NCBI GenBank assembly: GCA_910592205.1
Contig: CAJVPJ010001205.1
Span: forward strand, 1 to 11,457
DNA: 11,457 nt
Source: Paraglomus occultum
Taxonomy: Eukaryota > Glomeromycota > Glomeromycetes > Paraglomerales > Paraglomeraceae
Reading direction: 5' to 3'
Shown in pieces: positions 1 through 7,269 of this stretch (position 1 is the stretch's first letter; each line of letters opens with the position of its first letter). The notes under the pieces were generated by a model. The model did not search any database and had not been told where the DNA came from. It saw only the letters and a list, made by a program, of their open reading frames with translations. The translations under genes and the position numbers were made by a program.

Positions 1-355
1 CTTTTAGAATTCTTAGCGCTCGTCCTAAAGATTAACACCAAGAGTGTAGAAACACACTTGACGCAGATATGGCCGATAATCTTGATGTTTGTGCGGAAGC
101 CTCTACATTTGTACGGTTGCTTCTCCCAAGAGTCACACGTTGAACTTGTATTTGGTGAGCTTGCTCGAAGCAATTGGTACCGTGGAAGCCACAAATAATT
201 GGATGACAGTATTAAAGAGTGCGATTTATAGCAATCAGTTCTGGCAAATCTATTTATTGGAATTTTTACAACATTATTCAAAAATGAATAGAAGTAAATA
301 ATTGAAAAAAAAAAAGGGATAACAACTGCTGATATCATCATCCCAACAGGCATTT
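1..355 (-). pseudogene. Probable phosphate transporter exon 3 (TM4 end to central loop), frame-broken, runs off the edge
   Basis: Directly after a strong acceptor the minus strand reads MPVGMMISAVVIP, resembling the RGxMMAAVFAMQG that follows the DYPLSA motif in this family. A run of 11 T follows (305-315 on the plus strand), where a length change would alter frame. Further on, YKS and an LW pair sit where the family has AYKS...DYVWR. In another frame, VPIASSKLTKYKFNV resembles the xVPGxxxLYFRLTxPExPRYxxxV that starts the central loop, continuing as TLGRSNRTNVEASA in a third frame. Each match is weak alone, and the case rests on their order and spacing. The alternative is an unrelated open stretch. 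Confidence 0.42.
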
Positions 356-1310
356 CTAAAAAATTAACAGAATGAACGCAACAATCATGACGTAACTCTT
401 TTGCTTCGTAATCGCTTGTCCCTCGCAAATTTTATGCGGAAGGATCGAATGATTACAGTACATTATCAAAACGTGTGATGTCATTGTTGCGTTTACTTTA
501 CAATATCCAGGTAACTGTATGCAGGTGTGGGTAAATAAACAGTCGATGCATATTAAATAGCAATAGAAGCTATTATATAACTAGTTTTATTGTATAATGA
601 TGAATGTAAACACGGATCTACGCAAATCTATTTATCTGTGATATTGCCAATTTAGCCACATGAGGAAATATTAAGTACTACGTTAACGTTAAATGACAAG
701 AATTTAATGCCATATTAAGTGACGTTGTGACACTATTCGCTCGATTTATCCAAATCTCTTGTCATTTTCATCGATTGCGCAGCTACTGCGTTCGTAGATC
801 GCTTGTACCACAGAGCGAAAATCACATCATCGTCGGCTGACACATTAACATACAATCAAATCATATCTTGCAGATATATAAGTAGATTTCAGTAAGATTG
901 CGCTGTTCACGTGTTTACATTTATCACTTCAATATACTGTATACAATAGCTTCTATTGCTATTTAATATGCATGTGACTGTTTATTTACCCACACTTGCA
1001 TGCAGTTACCTGGCTGGATATTGTAAAGTAAACGCAACAATGAGATCACACGTTTAACAGTGACGTACTTCTCCCTGAATTTCTACTCATTTGGTCGATC
1101 ACGCACTTTGTATGTTCTAGGGACAAAAGAAAAGTATTGCACACAGTCATGTGTGAATAGCATAGTGCTGATAGAGTAGATCGCGAGGAAGTTTTATTCA
1201 CGGATAGAGTAGTACATCCAAGTCTAAAACACTTATTTAATATTTATTGGACTTACTAAATGTAGTACTTCCATACATCGAGCCCACTATTTATGGACAA
1301 GTGCCATTAC
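356..1310 (-). other. Intron 2 of the transporter (about 955 bp), enlarged by an inverted-repeat element
   Basis: The proposed donor is GTAATG at 1310. The acceptor is a strong pyrimidine tract ending TTTTTTAG at 356. The intron is about ten times longer than its neighbours because it contains the 586-bp inverted-repeat element at 470-1055. The remaining 255 bp (1056-1310) show no gene or clear repeat. If the exon 2 and exon 3 assignments fail, this is simply intergenic DNA with a transposon. Confidence 0.4.
470..1055. mobile_element. Non-autonomous inverted-repeat (MITE/foldback-like) element, 586 bp
   Basis: Bases 470-574 recur in reverse complement at 945-1055. Shared blocks include AACGTGTGAT, TCATTGTTGCGTTTACTTT, ACAATATCCA, GTGTGGGTAAATAAACAGTC and ATTAAATAGCAATAGAAGC, with a few substitutions and short gaps. 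A weaker inner match (598-613 with 910-926, TGTAAACACG) extends each arm to about 145 bp. The 300-bp core has no transposase-like frame. I see no clear target-site duplication, so the superfamily is unassigned and the exact ends are uncertain by a few bases. It lies inside the predicted second intron of the transporter. Confidence 0.75.
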
Positions 1311-1497
1311 CTCATTAACCACACATTTGGGCTGAGATGGATGGCAGTAAGGGCGGGCATAATCGAACTGAATAAATTACCAGTGCCCCACAAAATGATC
1401 GAGTAAAATCCCTACCCTTGTTCGTGCAACATTCCATCCTCTAAATGTTGATGATACACTTTCCCTATTACTATCAGCATCACATCACCAGGTAAAT
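1311..1497 (-). pseudogene. Phosphate transporter exon 2 (TM3-TM4 region), frame-broken
   Basis: After the acceptor at 1498 the sequence gives IYLV, then after a small indel VMLIVIGKVY, matching TM3 of the family (VYGxELMIMIIGT). A second frame change near 1425 gives a segment ending VGILLDHFVG, aligned with GVLIxWRFxLG. About nine codons later come DY and then, one frame on, LTAIHLSPN, aligned with GGDYPLSAIIxSEFAN. The spacing from VMLIV to GILL and from GILL to DY matches the family to within a residue. That spacing is what convinces me despite an in-frame TAA and the lost glycines of GIGIGGDY. The exon ends at a possible donor ATGAG|GTAATG (1311/1310). Confidence 0.55.
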
Positions 1498-1540
1498 CTG
1501 CAGGTGTGGGTAAATATAAACAGTCACATGCATGCATGTT
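1488..1540. repeat. Third, partial copy of the inverted-repeat arm
   Basis: This stretch matches the arm at about 513-555 and the reverse complement of the arm at about 965-1011. Shared blocks are CCAGGTAA, CTGCAGGTGTGGGTAAATA, AAACAGTCACATGCAT. It spans the predicted intron 1 acceptor and the first seven to ten bases of transporter exon 2, so part of a transposon-like repeat coincides with a splice junction. Confidence 0.7.
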
Positions 1541-1584
1541 AACAATCTTCCATACTAAATATTAATATTATTCATTAAATGTAC
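1498..1584 (-). other. Intron 1 of the transporter (87 bp), 3' half made of a repeat arm
   Basis: The donor is GTACAT. A TTAAC branch-like site lies near 1540. A pyrimidine-rich stretch runs into acceptor CTGCAG at 1498. The size fits the other introns in the window. The 3' half, from about 1540 to the acceptor, is the same sequence as the arms of the inverted-repeat element at 470-1055, including the ACCCACAC.TGCAG acceptor itself. Joining the exons gives GRKK followed by Ile-Tyr, where the family has GRKK(V/M/I)YG. Confidence 0.6.
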
Positions 1585-1908
1585 CTTTTTCCGTCCATAT
1601 GTGTCGGTCATATACCCAAACAGTAAATGGCCAAATAGTGAACCAACCCAAATAGAACTTTTTATCATAATGCGAAATTTCTCAGTAGACGCATCAGCAT
1701 AAGAATAAATTAATATCGGAAACACAAAATTGTGTGTGTATAGTGATAGACTATATCCATCGGTAAAAAAACCGGCGCTCGCCACTAGGCAGACTCTGAT
1801 ATGTGATGTAGAGATGTCGGCATCATCAAATAGCTTGAAGATTTCTTTACGTCGAGTGATAAGCTCGCCCGACACTTGTGGGGGAGATGAGGATGCCCGT
1901 GGTCTCAT
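1585..1908 (-). CDS. Phosphate transporter exon 1 (108 codons, TM1-TM2)
   Basis: This exon has an uninterrupted frame from ATG at 1908-1906, in the context CAAG-ATG, to a donor AAG|GTACAT at 1585/1584. Residues 27-33 (FDDADIS) and 36-52 (ending FFTDGY) match the start of TM1 in fungal and plant phosphate:H+ symporters, where FFTDAYD is the usual form. Here the Asp after Tyr is Ser (GYSLS), and that Asp is normally well conserved. Residues 86-100 form TM2, and 98-108 are MFS motif A (G, D, GRKK). Beyond GRKK the open frame runs only nine more codons into sequence unlike the family, which is why I place the splice donor directly after the second Lys, in phase 0. The donor GTACAT is weak. The ORF could be read to its own stop at about 1555, but that tail has no family resemblance. 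Confidence 0.82.
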
Positions 1909-2048
1909 CTTGTTTGTTAATCGTAAGTTAAAGTTTGATGAGATTTATTTATAATAGAAGCGAAAAAAACTGTGTATTCAAAAAATTGGCACTTGTGATA
2001 TGACGAACTCCTTTTTTGGCACTTGTATGAAAAAACTAAGTTGGGTAA
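1909..2048. other. Short head-to-head spacer between the transporter and the truncated oxidoreductase
   Basis: This AT-rich spacer of 140 bp contains a short direct repeat, TTGGCACTTGT, at 1986-1996 and 2016-2026, and TATTTATAATAG-type AT stretches. The upstream gene on the other strand should need several hundred codons here for its FAD-binding half, and they are absent. The spacer therefore contains, or lies beside, a rearrangement junction. No promoter motif can be assigned with confidence. Confidence 0.5.
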
Positions 2049-3080
2049 TATGAGGCGTCGTCTCAGATTAAGAGCAATGTTGCACTTTACACTCTTGGCA
2101 TCGACGGTACCATCTCGCTTCCCTTTATCACTGCCGATATCGTGTTTCTTGTTGCGGGGACATTGGGCACAAACGAAATACAAGTGAAATTTGGGAAAGA
2201 GATTTTGCGAGAACGGTGATGTGAGTGTCTCCCTCTCTCTTTCAACAAAGAAGGGTGGATTAACCGCGATGGGTTTGGAGAACTAACATTGTGGTATTTG
2301 TCGCTTGGCTTAACATCGACTTGCCGTGTAGTTTGGAGAAGATTGTTGTGTCGCTTGGGCTTACAATACAGGCTTGTTGCGTAATGGTAGATATAACTTT
2401 ACATTTTTCATGGTCTCATCGTTACAATCAACACTCAATAGACCAATCTTATATTCCACGTAAGCATAGGCTAAAAGGTTTCCGAATCGACAAATGGACG
2501 GTTACGTAATCCAGGAAGAGCACCAGTCTATTGGTTCAAGTAAAAACGCTTGCGGTTACATTACTCCGGAGAATATGACGCGGATTTATCTCCTTCCTTC
2601 ATGGAGTCTTTGGCAAACCGCCAAGTCTTTCTGATTACGGACTACAACCACCAGCAAGGGTATTTGAATTGGTTGATGATAGGCTGAAAATTTTGTTTAG
2701 AGACGCTGGAATAATAGACAAAGTTCAGGAGTTGTACAAAGTCTTGGAGAGATTTTCTCATGGAACTTTTGTGCCGTCATCACGAACCAAACTATGCTAA
2801 TTGTGCATCCTGTTGATGGTTGTGCTATGGGCCGTGATGCAACCAGAAGGTTATAAATCATAAAGGACAGGTAAGACAATATTGACTGACAAGTCGGATA
2901 TTTATGAAAGACGAAGTTCAGAACAAGTGTTGAAGCGGGCCTATCCTAATAACACCGACATCATTTAGGTCTTTACCGGTACAGACGCGGACAAACTGGA
3001 AAATCACGACTCTTATACGTTTGTGGTATCTGTTATCACGCTGCAAACGATAGACGTTGGAAAATTGATTCAAAAAGCCA
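2049..3080 (+). pseudogene. Oxidoreductase portion: C-terminal half of the GMC/FAD enzyme
   Basis: The frame 2049-2205 ends with ADIVFLVAGTLGTNE, the family's conserved strand just before the substrate domain (VxLAAGTLGSTEIL). A one-frame change at about 2197 gives RFCENGDV, matching the family's (S)GNGDV, followed by GTGAGT at 2221 as a likely donor. Bases 2494-2523 give DGYVIQEEH (family IIEEG). Bases 2616-2660 give NRQVFLITDYNHQQG. One frame on, VFELVDDRLKILFRDAG to SHGTFVPS (2660-2790) matches the stretch ending GGTYVPNP. Bases 2794-2841 give MLIVHPVDGCAMGRDA, the C-terminal signature HPLGGCxMG with L-to-V and G-to-D changes. The His of this motif is the active-site region in GMC enzymes. 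The tail LYVCG...ERxxxLI-like region is badly decayed. The first 200 or more residues, including the FAD ADP-binding loop, are absent. Confidence 0.8.
2871..2968 (+). other. Intron in the oxidoreductase (98 bp)
   Basis: The donor is GGACAG|GTAAGA, a CCTAATAAC branch-like site lies at about 2945, and the acceptor is TCATTTAG. Splicing joins a reading of VINHKGQ to VFTGT, which is how the family continues after HPLGGCxMG (VVxHxGxVF), so this intron is confirmed by protein continuity. The intron happens to contain an open frame of about 28 codons that looks coding but has no family match. Confidence 0.75.
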
Positions 3081-3084
3081 TTGG

Positions 3085-3664
3085 TTGTGCATGAAGTGGA
3101 TGAGAGCGTGGTGAGGAATAGAGCGACTGAATCTTTTCGTAAGGTGGGAGCTAGCAGGATTGATGTTTACAGAAGTGATGAAAGGGTGGTTTTTACAAAA
3201 CGCGATGCTCGCGTTACATCCAAAGGTCTGATGCAGTGAGAAAGATTGCGTAAATGCGGTTTTCAACATGTATTATTAAACTCACAATAGCTCTTTTGTT
3301 GTTATAATAGGTCAAGCCAAATCGTCTCAATCACGAATGCCATTCCTCTCGATGGACTATAATCGCCTACGACTACTCGACGCTTGAGTTAACCACGCCG
3401 CAATCGCCAGAACCCCTCTATTGTTGTGCAATTTCATCAGATTCACTGATAGTGACTGACGGAGACACGTCTCGGGTGGAATATAAAATGAGCTTGCTAA
3501 CTACTTGATCGTTATAAGAAAATTACAAACAGGAATTTCTTAAGTCCTGGAGCAATCGAGTACGTTGTACGTGAAAATATCAAGTTGGGATGAAGATGAC
3601 ATTATTGGTTGGGGTGTTTTGAATATCAAAGTCAGATTTTCTAAAACAATTGACGACTATGAGG
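3085..3664 (+). pseudogene. Middle domain of the fusion enzyme, frame-broken
   Basis: Between the oxidoreductase and hydrolase the family has a roughly 200-residue domain of unclear role. The pieces here are a 50-codon open stretch at 3087-3239 (contains SFRKVGASRIDVYRSDE), a stretch at 3310-3510 with SLIVTDG and SRVEYKMSLLTT (family: PLxVxxGxFxL...RxMxYxMxL), EFLKSWS near 3534, and TLYVKISSWDED then GWGVLNIK at 3562-3630 (family: DTTTLYVTI...GKGILxI). One frame later comes DFLKQLTTMRV at 3635-3667 (family: DFxxQLTTMRVT). The last two matches are the most convincing. Frame changes fall near 3080, 3300, 3555 and 3634. A donor ATGAGG|GTAAGT closes the exon at 3664. Confidence 0.68.
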
Positions 3665-3753
3665 GTAAGTGTATTTGGAGGGAAGGTGTATGAGGAAGAG
3701 TGTTTTATTATTATTGGGATTTGTTTGCGATTAAAATAGTTATTGATTAACAG
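3665..3753 (+). other. Intron in the middle domain (89 bp)
   Basis: The donor GTAAGT at 3665 is consensus. A TGATTAAC branch-like site lies just before acceptor TTAACAG at 3753. It separates QLTTMR from the linker that leads into the hydrolase, at the point where the family continues TTMRVTN. Length agrees with the other introns of this gene. Confidence 0.65.
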
Positions 3754-3957
3754 TGTTATCGGCATTACTTTGGCGGAAATTCTTGAACATTACTTCAGCC
3801 GCTCGAATACGCGGGTGATCTTATTGCAGAATATAATTTGGGGAAGCCCTACGGCTTGTGGGTTAGAGATGAAGAGCTTTACATTATTACAGCTAAAGAT
3901 TGGGGTTGAGAACCAGTTAAGTTACGGGGGAGAGAGCACTTGGAGCCTGTGTTGTTG

Positions 3958-4035
3958 GTATGTTGAAGTGAAGCAGCGCCCATATTTCTCAAACATTCCT
4001 TTACATTTACCAGTCATCGTTTATTCTCTTTTCAG
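3958..4035 (+). other. Intron at the start of the hydrolase (78 bp)
   Basis: The donor is TTG|GTATGT and the acceptor is CTCTTTTCAG at 4035, after a long pyrimidine tract. Splicing is phase 0 and joins EPVLL to VHGAAM, giving exactly the PVLLVHGAAM strand-to-oxyanion-loop expected of an alpha/beta hydrolase. This is the best-supported intron in the window. Confidence 0.88.
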
Positions 4036-4348
4036 GTCCACGGAGCAGCAATGACGAATGAAACGTGGTCAACAGATCTCCTCTTACACACCGTTGTTGA
4101 CTTTTTATTGGACAAGGCTATGATGCCTGGCTAGTTGATTATAGGAAGTCGCCAATAACCAAAACCTCCCACAGCCAGTCTACTCTTGACCAGATGGTCT
4201 ATGACGTTGCAGCTGTGATCGACGAAGTCTGCAAAGTCAAGAAAATTGGTGTTATTTTTCATTGTGTTGGATCGATGATTGTCTTTATGGGATTGTAATT
4301 GTTGAACTGGAGATTACAGGTGTCGGGTCTTTGATTTCTTCTCAAGTG

Positions 4349-4437
4349 GTGAGTGTTCTGCTTTCTAACTACGCGACTGATCCATTTGTTCACGTGATCG
4401 GAATAACTCAAGACACATTCTTCTAACCTCGTCAAAG
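4349..4437 (+). other. Second hydrolase intron (89 bp)
   Basis: The donor GTG|GTGAGT, a TTCTAAC branch site at about 4421, and the acceptor GTCAAAG at 4437 bracket it. Splicing joins SLISSQV to GMHTIPGL, matching the family's SSQVGLHPV strand just after the nucleophile helix. A shorter possible intron (4874-4921, GTAAGC..AATAG, 48 bp) lies further on but is not well supported. Confidence 0.78.
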
Positions 4438-5150
4438 GGAATGCACACCATCCCAGGTCTAATTAATAGAATCAAAAGCTATTATTCGTTTGGTTGGCTT
4501 TATGAAAATATCCTTCGGCATACTCTGATGTCCGCACAACCCGTGGTACAGATTGGTTGAACAAGCTCCTATACTTCATTCTCCAGTTCTATCCTGTTGG
4601 CCAAGGTCACTGTTGTAGAGGTGCTCTATGCCATAGCGCATCGTTATGCTTTGGATTATTGTGCAGACATGAGAATATTAGCGAAGCGATTCACAATAAT
4701 CAAGATGAATTCTTTGGAATGGTAAATCTTACGGCCATCCCCCATTTGAAGAAGATGTTGAATGCTGGGAAACTTGTGGATGATAAAGGACGAAATGTTT
4801 ATGTAACAGAAGAGAATATTCGGTCAAATTTGAATTCCCAATTGCTTTTATTAGTGGAAGGCGGAACGTAGTTGTAAGCATGCAGTTTTGTAGTATTGTT
4901 AATGAGTTGTCTTTCCAATAGTCTTGTAATCACTTTAATTGTATTGATAACTTTCAATTCTATATAACATAGACATAGAAATCGTTCGAGGATTAATGAT
5001 AAGGATAATTATGACAGATACGCGGTTGACGGTTATGGCCATCTTGATGCTTGGTGGGCAAATTCTGCACACGAGAAAGTCTTAATAACTCTGTCAAAGA
5101 TTCCGATATATACGACATATATAGTATCCAACAATAAGCTCTCGCCATGA

Positions 5151-7268
5151 TGTGACTGACGATGACAATGCGTCAGCTTGCATATCGGAATATGTGGATG
5201 ATATTCGGTACTGTCTGGAGGAATGATCTTCTTAGCAAAGCAAGAATGTGAGTGAATATGATTCATAGTCATCTAAGTTAAAGATTCTTGATATTGTTTG
5301 TGCTCGTGAAAACATATCACAGTACGTAATCTCTATAATAGTAATGTTCGCAGCTTACACTTGCCTCAACAATCCCGGCACAATCATGTGAAAACCTTAA
5401 ACGTTGATCTGACAATGAAAATTGAATCCTAGGACCGGGATTTGTCAAGATATGAAATGAGTTTACGTTCAATATCAGCGTGGAGGCGAAGAGTGTGTGT
5501 AGGCGGTTCGGATTGTGTCGGATGAAATACAGCCGGGTAGATTACAATTCGAAAGGAAAATGGATGCTTACGTTATCTATTTTCAGATGTAGACTGAATG
5601 ACAGGAAATAAACATCAAGATAATATGCAAAGCTCCTTGGAGGTTGTGCTAATTGAATAATCACCAGCATTAAAAAATCTCAGTTACATTTGTACTGTAA
5701 GAGTTTGCTCTGTCCGACCGGTAAACGTTGAAAAAAGCTGTAAATCCTAAGCGCCATTACATAACAATAACTAATGAATGTAAATTTTTTAAACCCTTTA
5801 TCAATTTATCATTGTCCTTGGGTTTTAGAACGTCTTCGATTGAACGTTTTCAGAGCACCGACCTTCTGATATCAGACTGTCAAAAGAGTATTCGAGGAAT
5901 GATTGCACGACTAGATGAGATAAAATATAGGAGTTAATGTTAGGTTGATTCCTCTGGCGAGATCAGTAACATATAACATCATTATTACGTACGTGACAAT
6001 CACACAAGATCCAGCCTTTGCCTTGCTTAGATTGGTGATTAGAACAGTTTAACGATACTCTATATCCATAACCGCTCGCTTGATTGATCCGAGATCATAT
6101 GCTGATTAGTTAATTCTCCCTATGGAACATATATACGATATCGACGCATCAACTTAATTTCAAAATTCCCACCCACGCGTTGTCTCCTAAGAGTAAATAC
6201 GACAAATGCACTATCAAAAAGGGGCTTAACCGAGAAATTACAGAGGTTCCGGTTTTCCATAATGACCATTGCAATTACAATTGTGAATGCTGTAGTATTA
6301 GGGGGGGGTTATTATTAAACTCCGCTTTACGATCTACGTTGGAGATACCGTAGAAGAGCAGCTAATATGTTGAACGAAAGACTCTTTAACTACTCTTCAT
6401 GGGTAGCAAGATGGGATCATAAGAACGTTGTCAAATTGATTTAGTAAAACGTCGCTTGTCATAACAGATTGCGTACTGCTTAGTGTTTGCCCCCTATCAC
6501 TCTGTCATGTTTATTGAAGTGAGGCATATTATCATAATGTTAAAAAAAGCTTATGATATTAGCGGTAGACAAATAGCTTGATCAGCAATTAGATCAAGAA
6601 GAACAATTCGACAATTCCCTTTTTAGAGCAAACAATTTAACAGAGTTTTTGTCGAACAAATGCAAAAAGAATAAAAAAAATTGGAATAAGAAATTTACAC
6701 TGTGTTGCCGACGCATTCACAATGACGAACATTTAAAGCAATACAACCCAGTATTATAATTGGTCAACGCAGAGTTAAACACGCAGTTTATTGTGTCTAC
6801 CACTTAATAATACAATCACTCTTTGTAGTGTGCATCGAGTAAGTCACGCTGCATCAATTAATGTGATTGTGTTGACAACAAAAATGCCTCTTTCAATGTA
6901 CGACTCAGGAATAATCAAAATATTTCGGAGACACATTCTGTAAAATTGTCTCTCGCTAACTTAACACAATTTGAAATGGTCTGAATTGTGAAATGGGACC
7001 GTGTGACTATTAATTTGTCTATTTTCATTGACATTTGACTATTACTATAATTTATTATGATTGACATTCAAAATATTACATAACAGTGATTATACTAATT
7101 GTAGAAAAAATATAATAAACATGATTGAGTCCGTAACAGTAAAATAACAGTCATCCAATTATTGACTAAAAAAGCGAACAAATTGCGGTATTGTATTTCA
7201 ATAAATTTATTATTACCCTGCCACTAGGTGTAAATCGAGGCACGAAAGTGTAAATTAATCAAAACTCG
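5151..7268. other. AT-rich region without a recognisable gene
   Basis: I found no known protein family, tRNA or rRNA here. Coding-like stretches on the plus strand are: 5269-5391 (40 codons); 5456-5611 (51 codons, no ATG at the start); 5598-5750 (open except one TAA at 5658, beginning MTGNKHQDNMQSS); 5853-5937 after a TTTTCAG acceptor-like site; and 6577-6759 (60 codons, Asn/Lys-rich). None has a clear start, splice partners or family. They could be exons of a decayed gene or chance. A perfect 7-bp stem CTTGATC...GATCAAG lies at 6577-6598, and a run of eight G begins near 6301. Confidence 0.45.
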
Positions 7269-7269
7269 T

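Larger units (their letters stand above)
1..1908 (-). pseudogene. Phosphate:H+ symporter (PHS family, MFS), 5' part, exons 1-3, frame-broken and cut by window edge
   Basis: Members of this Pho84-like family are 12-helix plasma-membrane carriers that import inorganic phosphate with protons. What I see is a colinear series of family landmarks on the minus strand. Exon 1 has FDDADIS, FFTDGY and motif A ending GRKK. Exon 2 has VMLIVIGK, GILL, then DY and LTAIHLS where the family has GGDYPLSAIIxSE. Exon 3 has GMMISAVV where the family has RGxMMAAVF, then YKS and a VP..LT segment that normally leads into the central loop. Exon 1 is intact, whereas exons 2 and 3 need several frame changes, so the copy looks dead or mis-sequenced. 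The rest of the protein would lie left of the window. Identification is strong for exon 1, good for exon 2 and tentative for exon 3. Intron 2 carries a transposon-like element. The start codon faces a truncated enzyme gene only about 140 bp away, so little native promoter can remain. Confidence 0.72.
2049..5150 (+). pseudogene. GMC/cholesterol-oxidase-type FAD oxidoreductase fused to an alpha/beta hydrolase, 5'-truncated and frame-broken
   Basis: The intact family is a fusion. An N-terminal FAD-dependent GMC oxidoreductase resembling cholesterol oxidase is followed by a middle domain, then a C-terminal alpha/beta hydrolase. Here the pieces run in order but in changing frames: the end of the FAD domain (ADIVFLVAGTLGTNE), VIQEEH, a substrate-domain stretch (VFELVDDRLKILFRDAG), HPVDGCAMG, VNHKGQ-VFTG-like residues, TLYVKISSWDED, DFLKQLTTMRV, VHGAAMTNE, GYDAWLVDYRKSP, HCVGS, a Cys/His-rich lid segment, and DGYGHLDAWW. 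Splice sites survive at 2871/2968, 3665/3753, 3958/4035 and 4349/4437. The dinucleotide-binding N-terminus (GSGFGGS type) is missing. I count about fifteen frame changes and a TGA at 3907-3909. The natural substrate cannot be told from sequence; sterol or lipid oxidation is inference from family resemblance. Confidence 0.85.
3754..5150 (+). pseudogene. Alpha/beta-hydrolase portion of the fusion enzyme
   Basis: From GAA at 3805 the frame reads EYAGDLIAEYNLGKPYG and on to PVLL, with one TGA at 3907-3909. After a 78-bp intron it continues VHGAAMTNETWSTD, the oxyanion-hole HG region. A base is missing near 4116; then GYDAWLVDYRKSP leads to the nucleophile elbow FHCVGS (4257-4274), where Cys occupies the usual Ser position. 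TAA at 4296 and a frame change precede GSLISSQV (4322-4348) and an intron. Then come GMHTIPGLINRIK, WLYENILRHTL, and from 4548 (after another shift) DWLNKLL...FYPVGQGH and FGMVNL...HL..ML..GKLVDDKGRNVY to about 4830. One frame later PIAFISG.RN is the Asp/Asn strand. The last exon (about 4968-5150) has DGYGHLDAWW with the presumed catalytic His and a TGA at 5148. Whole-domain identity is secure; function is lost unless the breaks are sequencing errors. Confidence 0.85.

Noticed and set aside
89-301. 70-codon plus-strand frame
   Set aside because: No ATG-started coding evidence and no family; it lies opposite the probable transporter exon 3 and is best seen as a shadow.
1730-2183. Open frames opposite transporter exon 1 (plus) and opposite the oxidoreductase start (minus, 1917-2183)
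   Set aside because: Both are antisense to stretches with clear family motifs.
2697-2845. RAD51-like reading (LFR...AVITNQ) of this stretch
   Set aside because: The resemblance was short and needed the same frame change; the HPxxGCAMG signature and flanking order fit the GMC enzyme far better.
2883-2966. Protein-like plus-strand stretch beginning TDKSDIYERRSSEQ
   Set aside because: It lies wholly between a consensus donor (2871) and acceptor (2968), and removing it restores the family's protein continuity, so it is intron.
4557-4871. Independent 104-residue gene
   Set aside because: It begins mid-domain; its residues align with the hydrolase lid and later strands, and the true frame continues one base off after about 4830. 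It is a piece of the fusion pseudogene.
4874-4921. 48-bp intron (GTAAGC..AATAG) in the hydrolase
   Set aside because: Sites look acceptable, but it is much shorter than the others and the following bases do not continue the family sequence clearly. Left as a possibility only.
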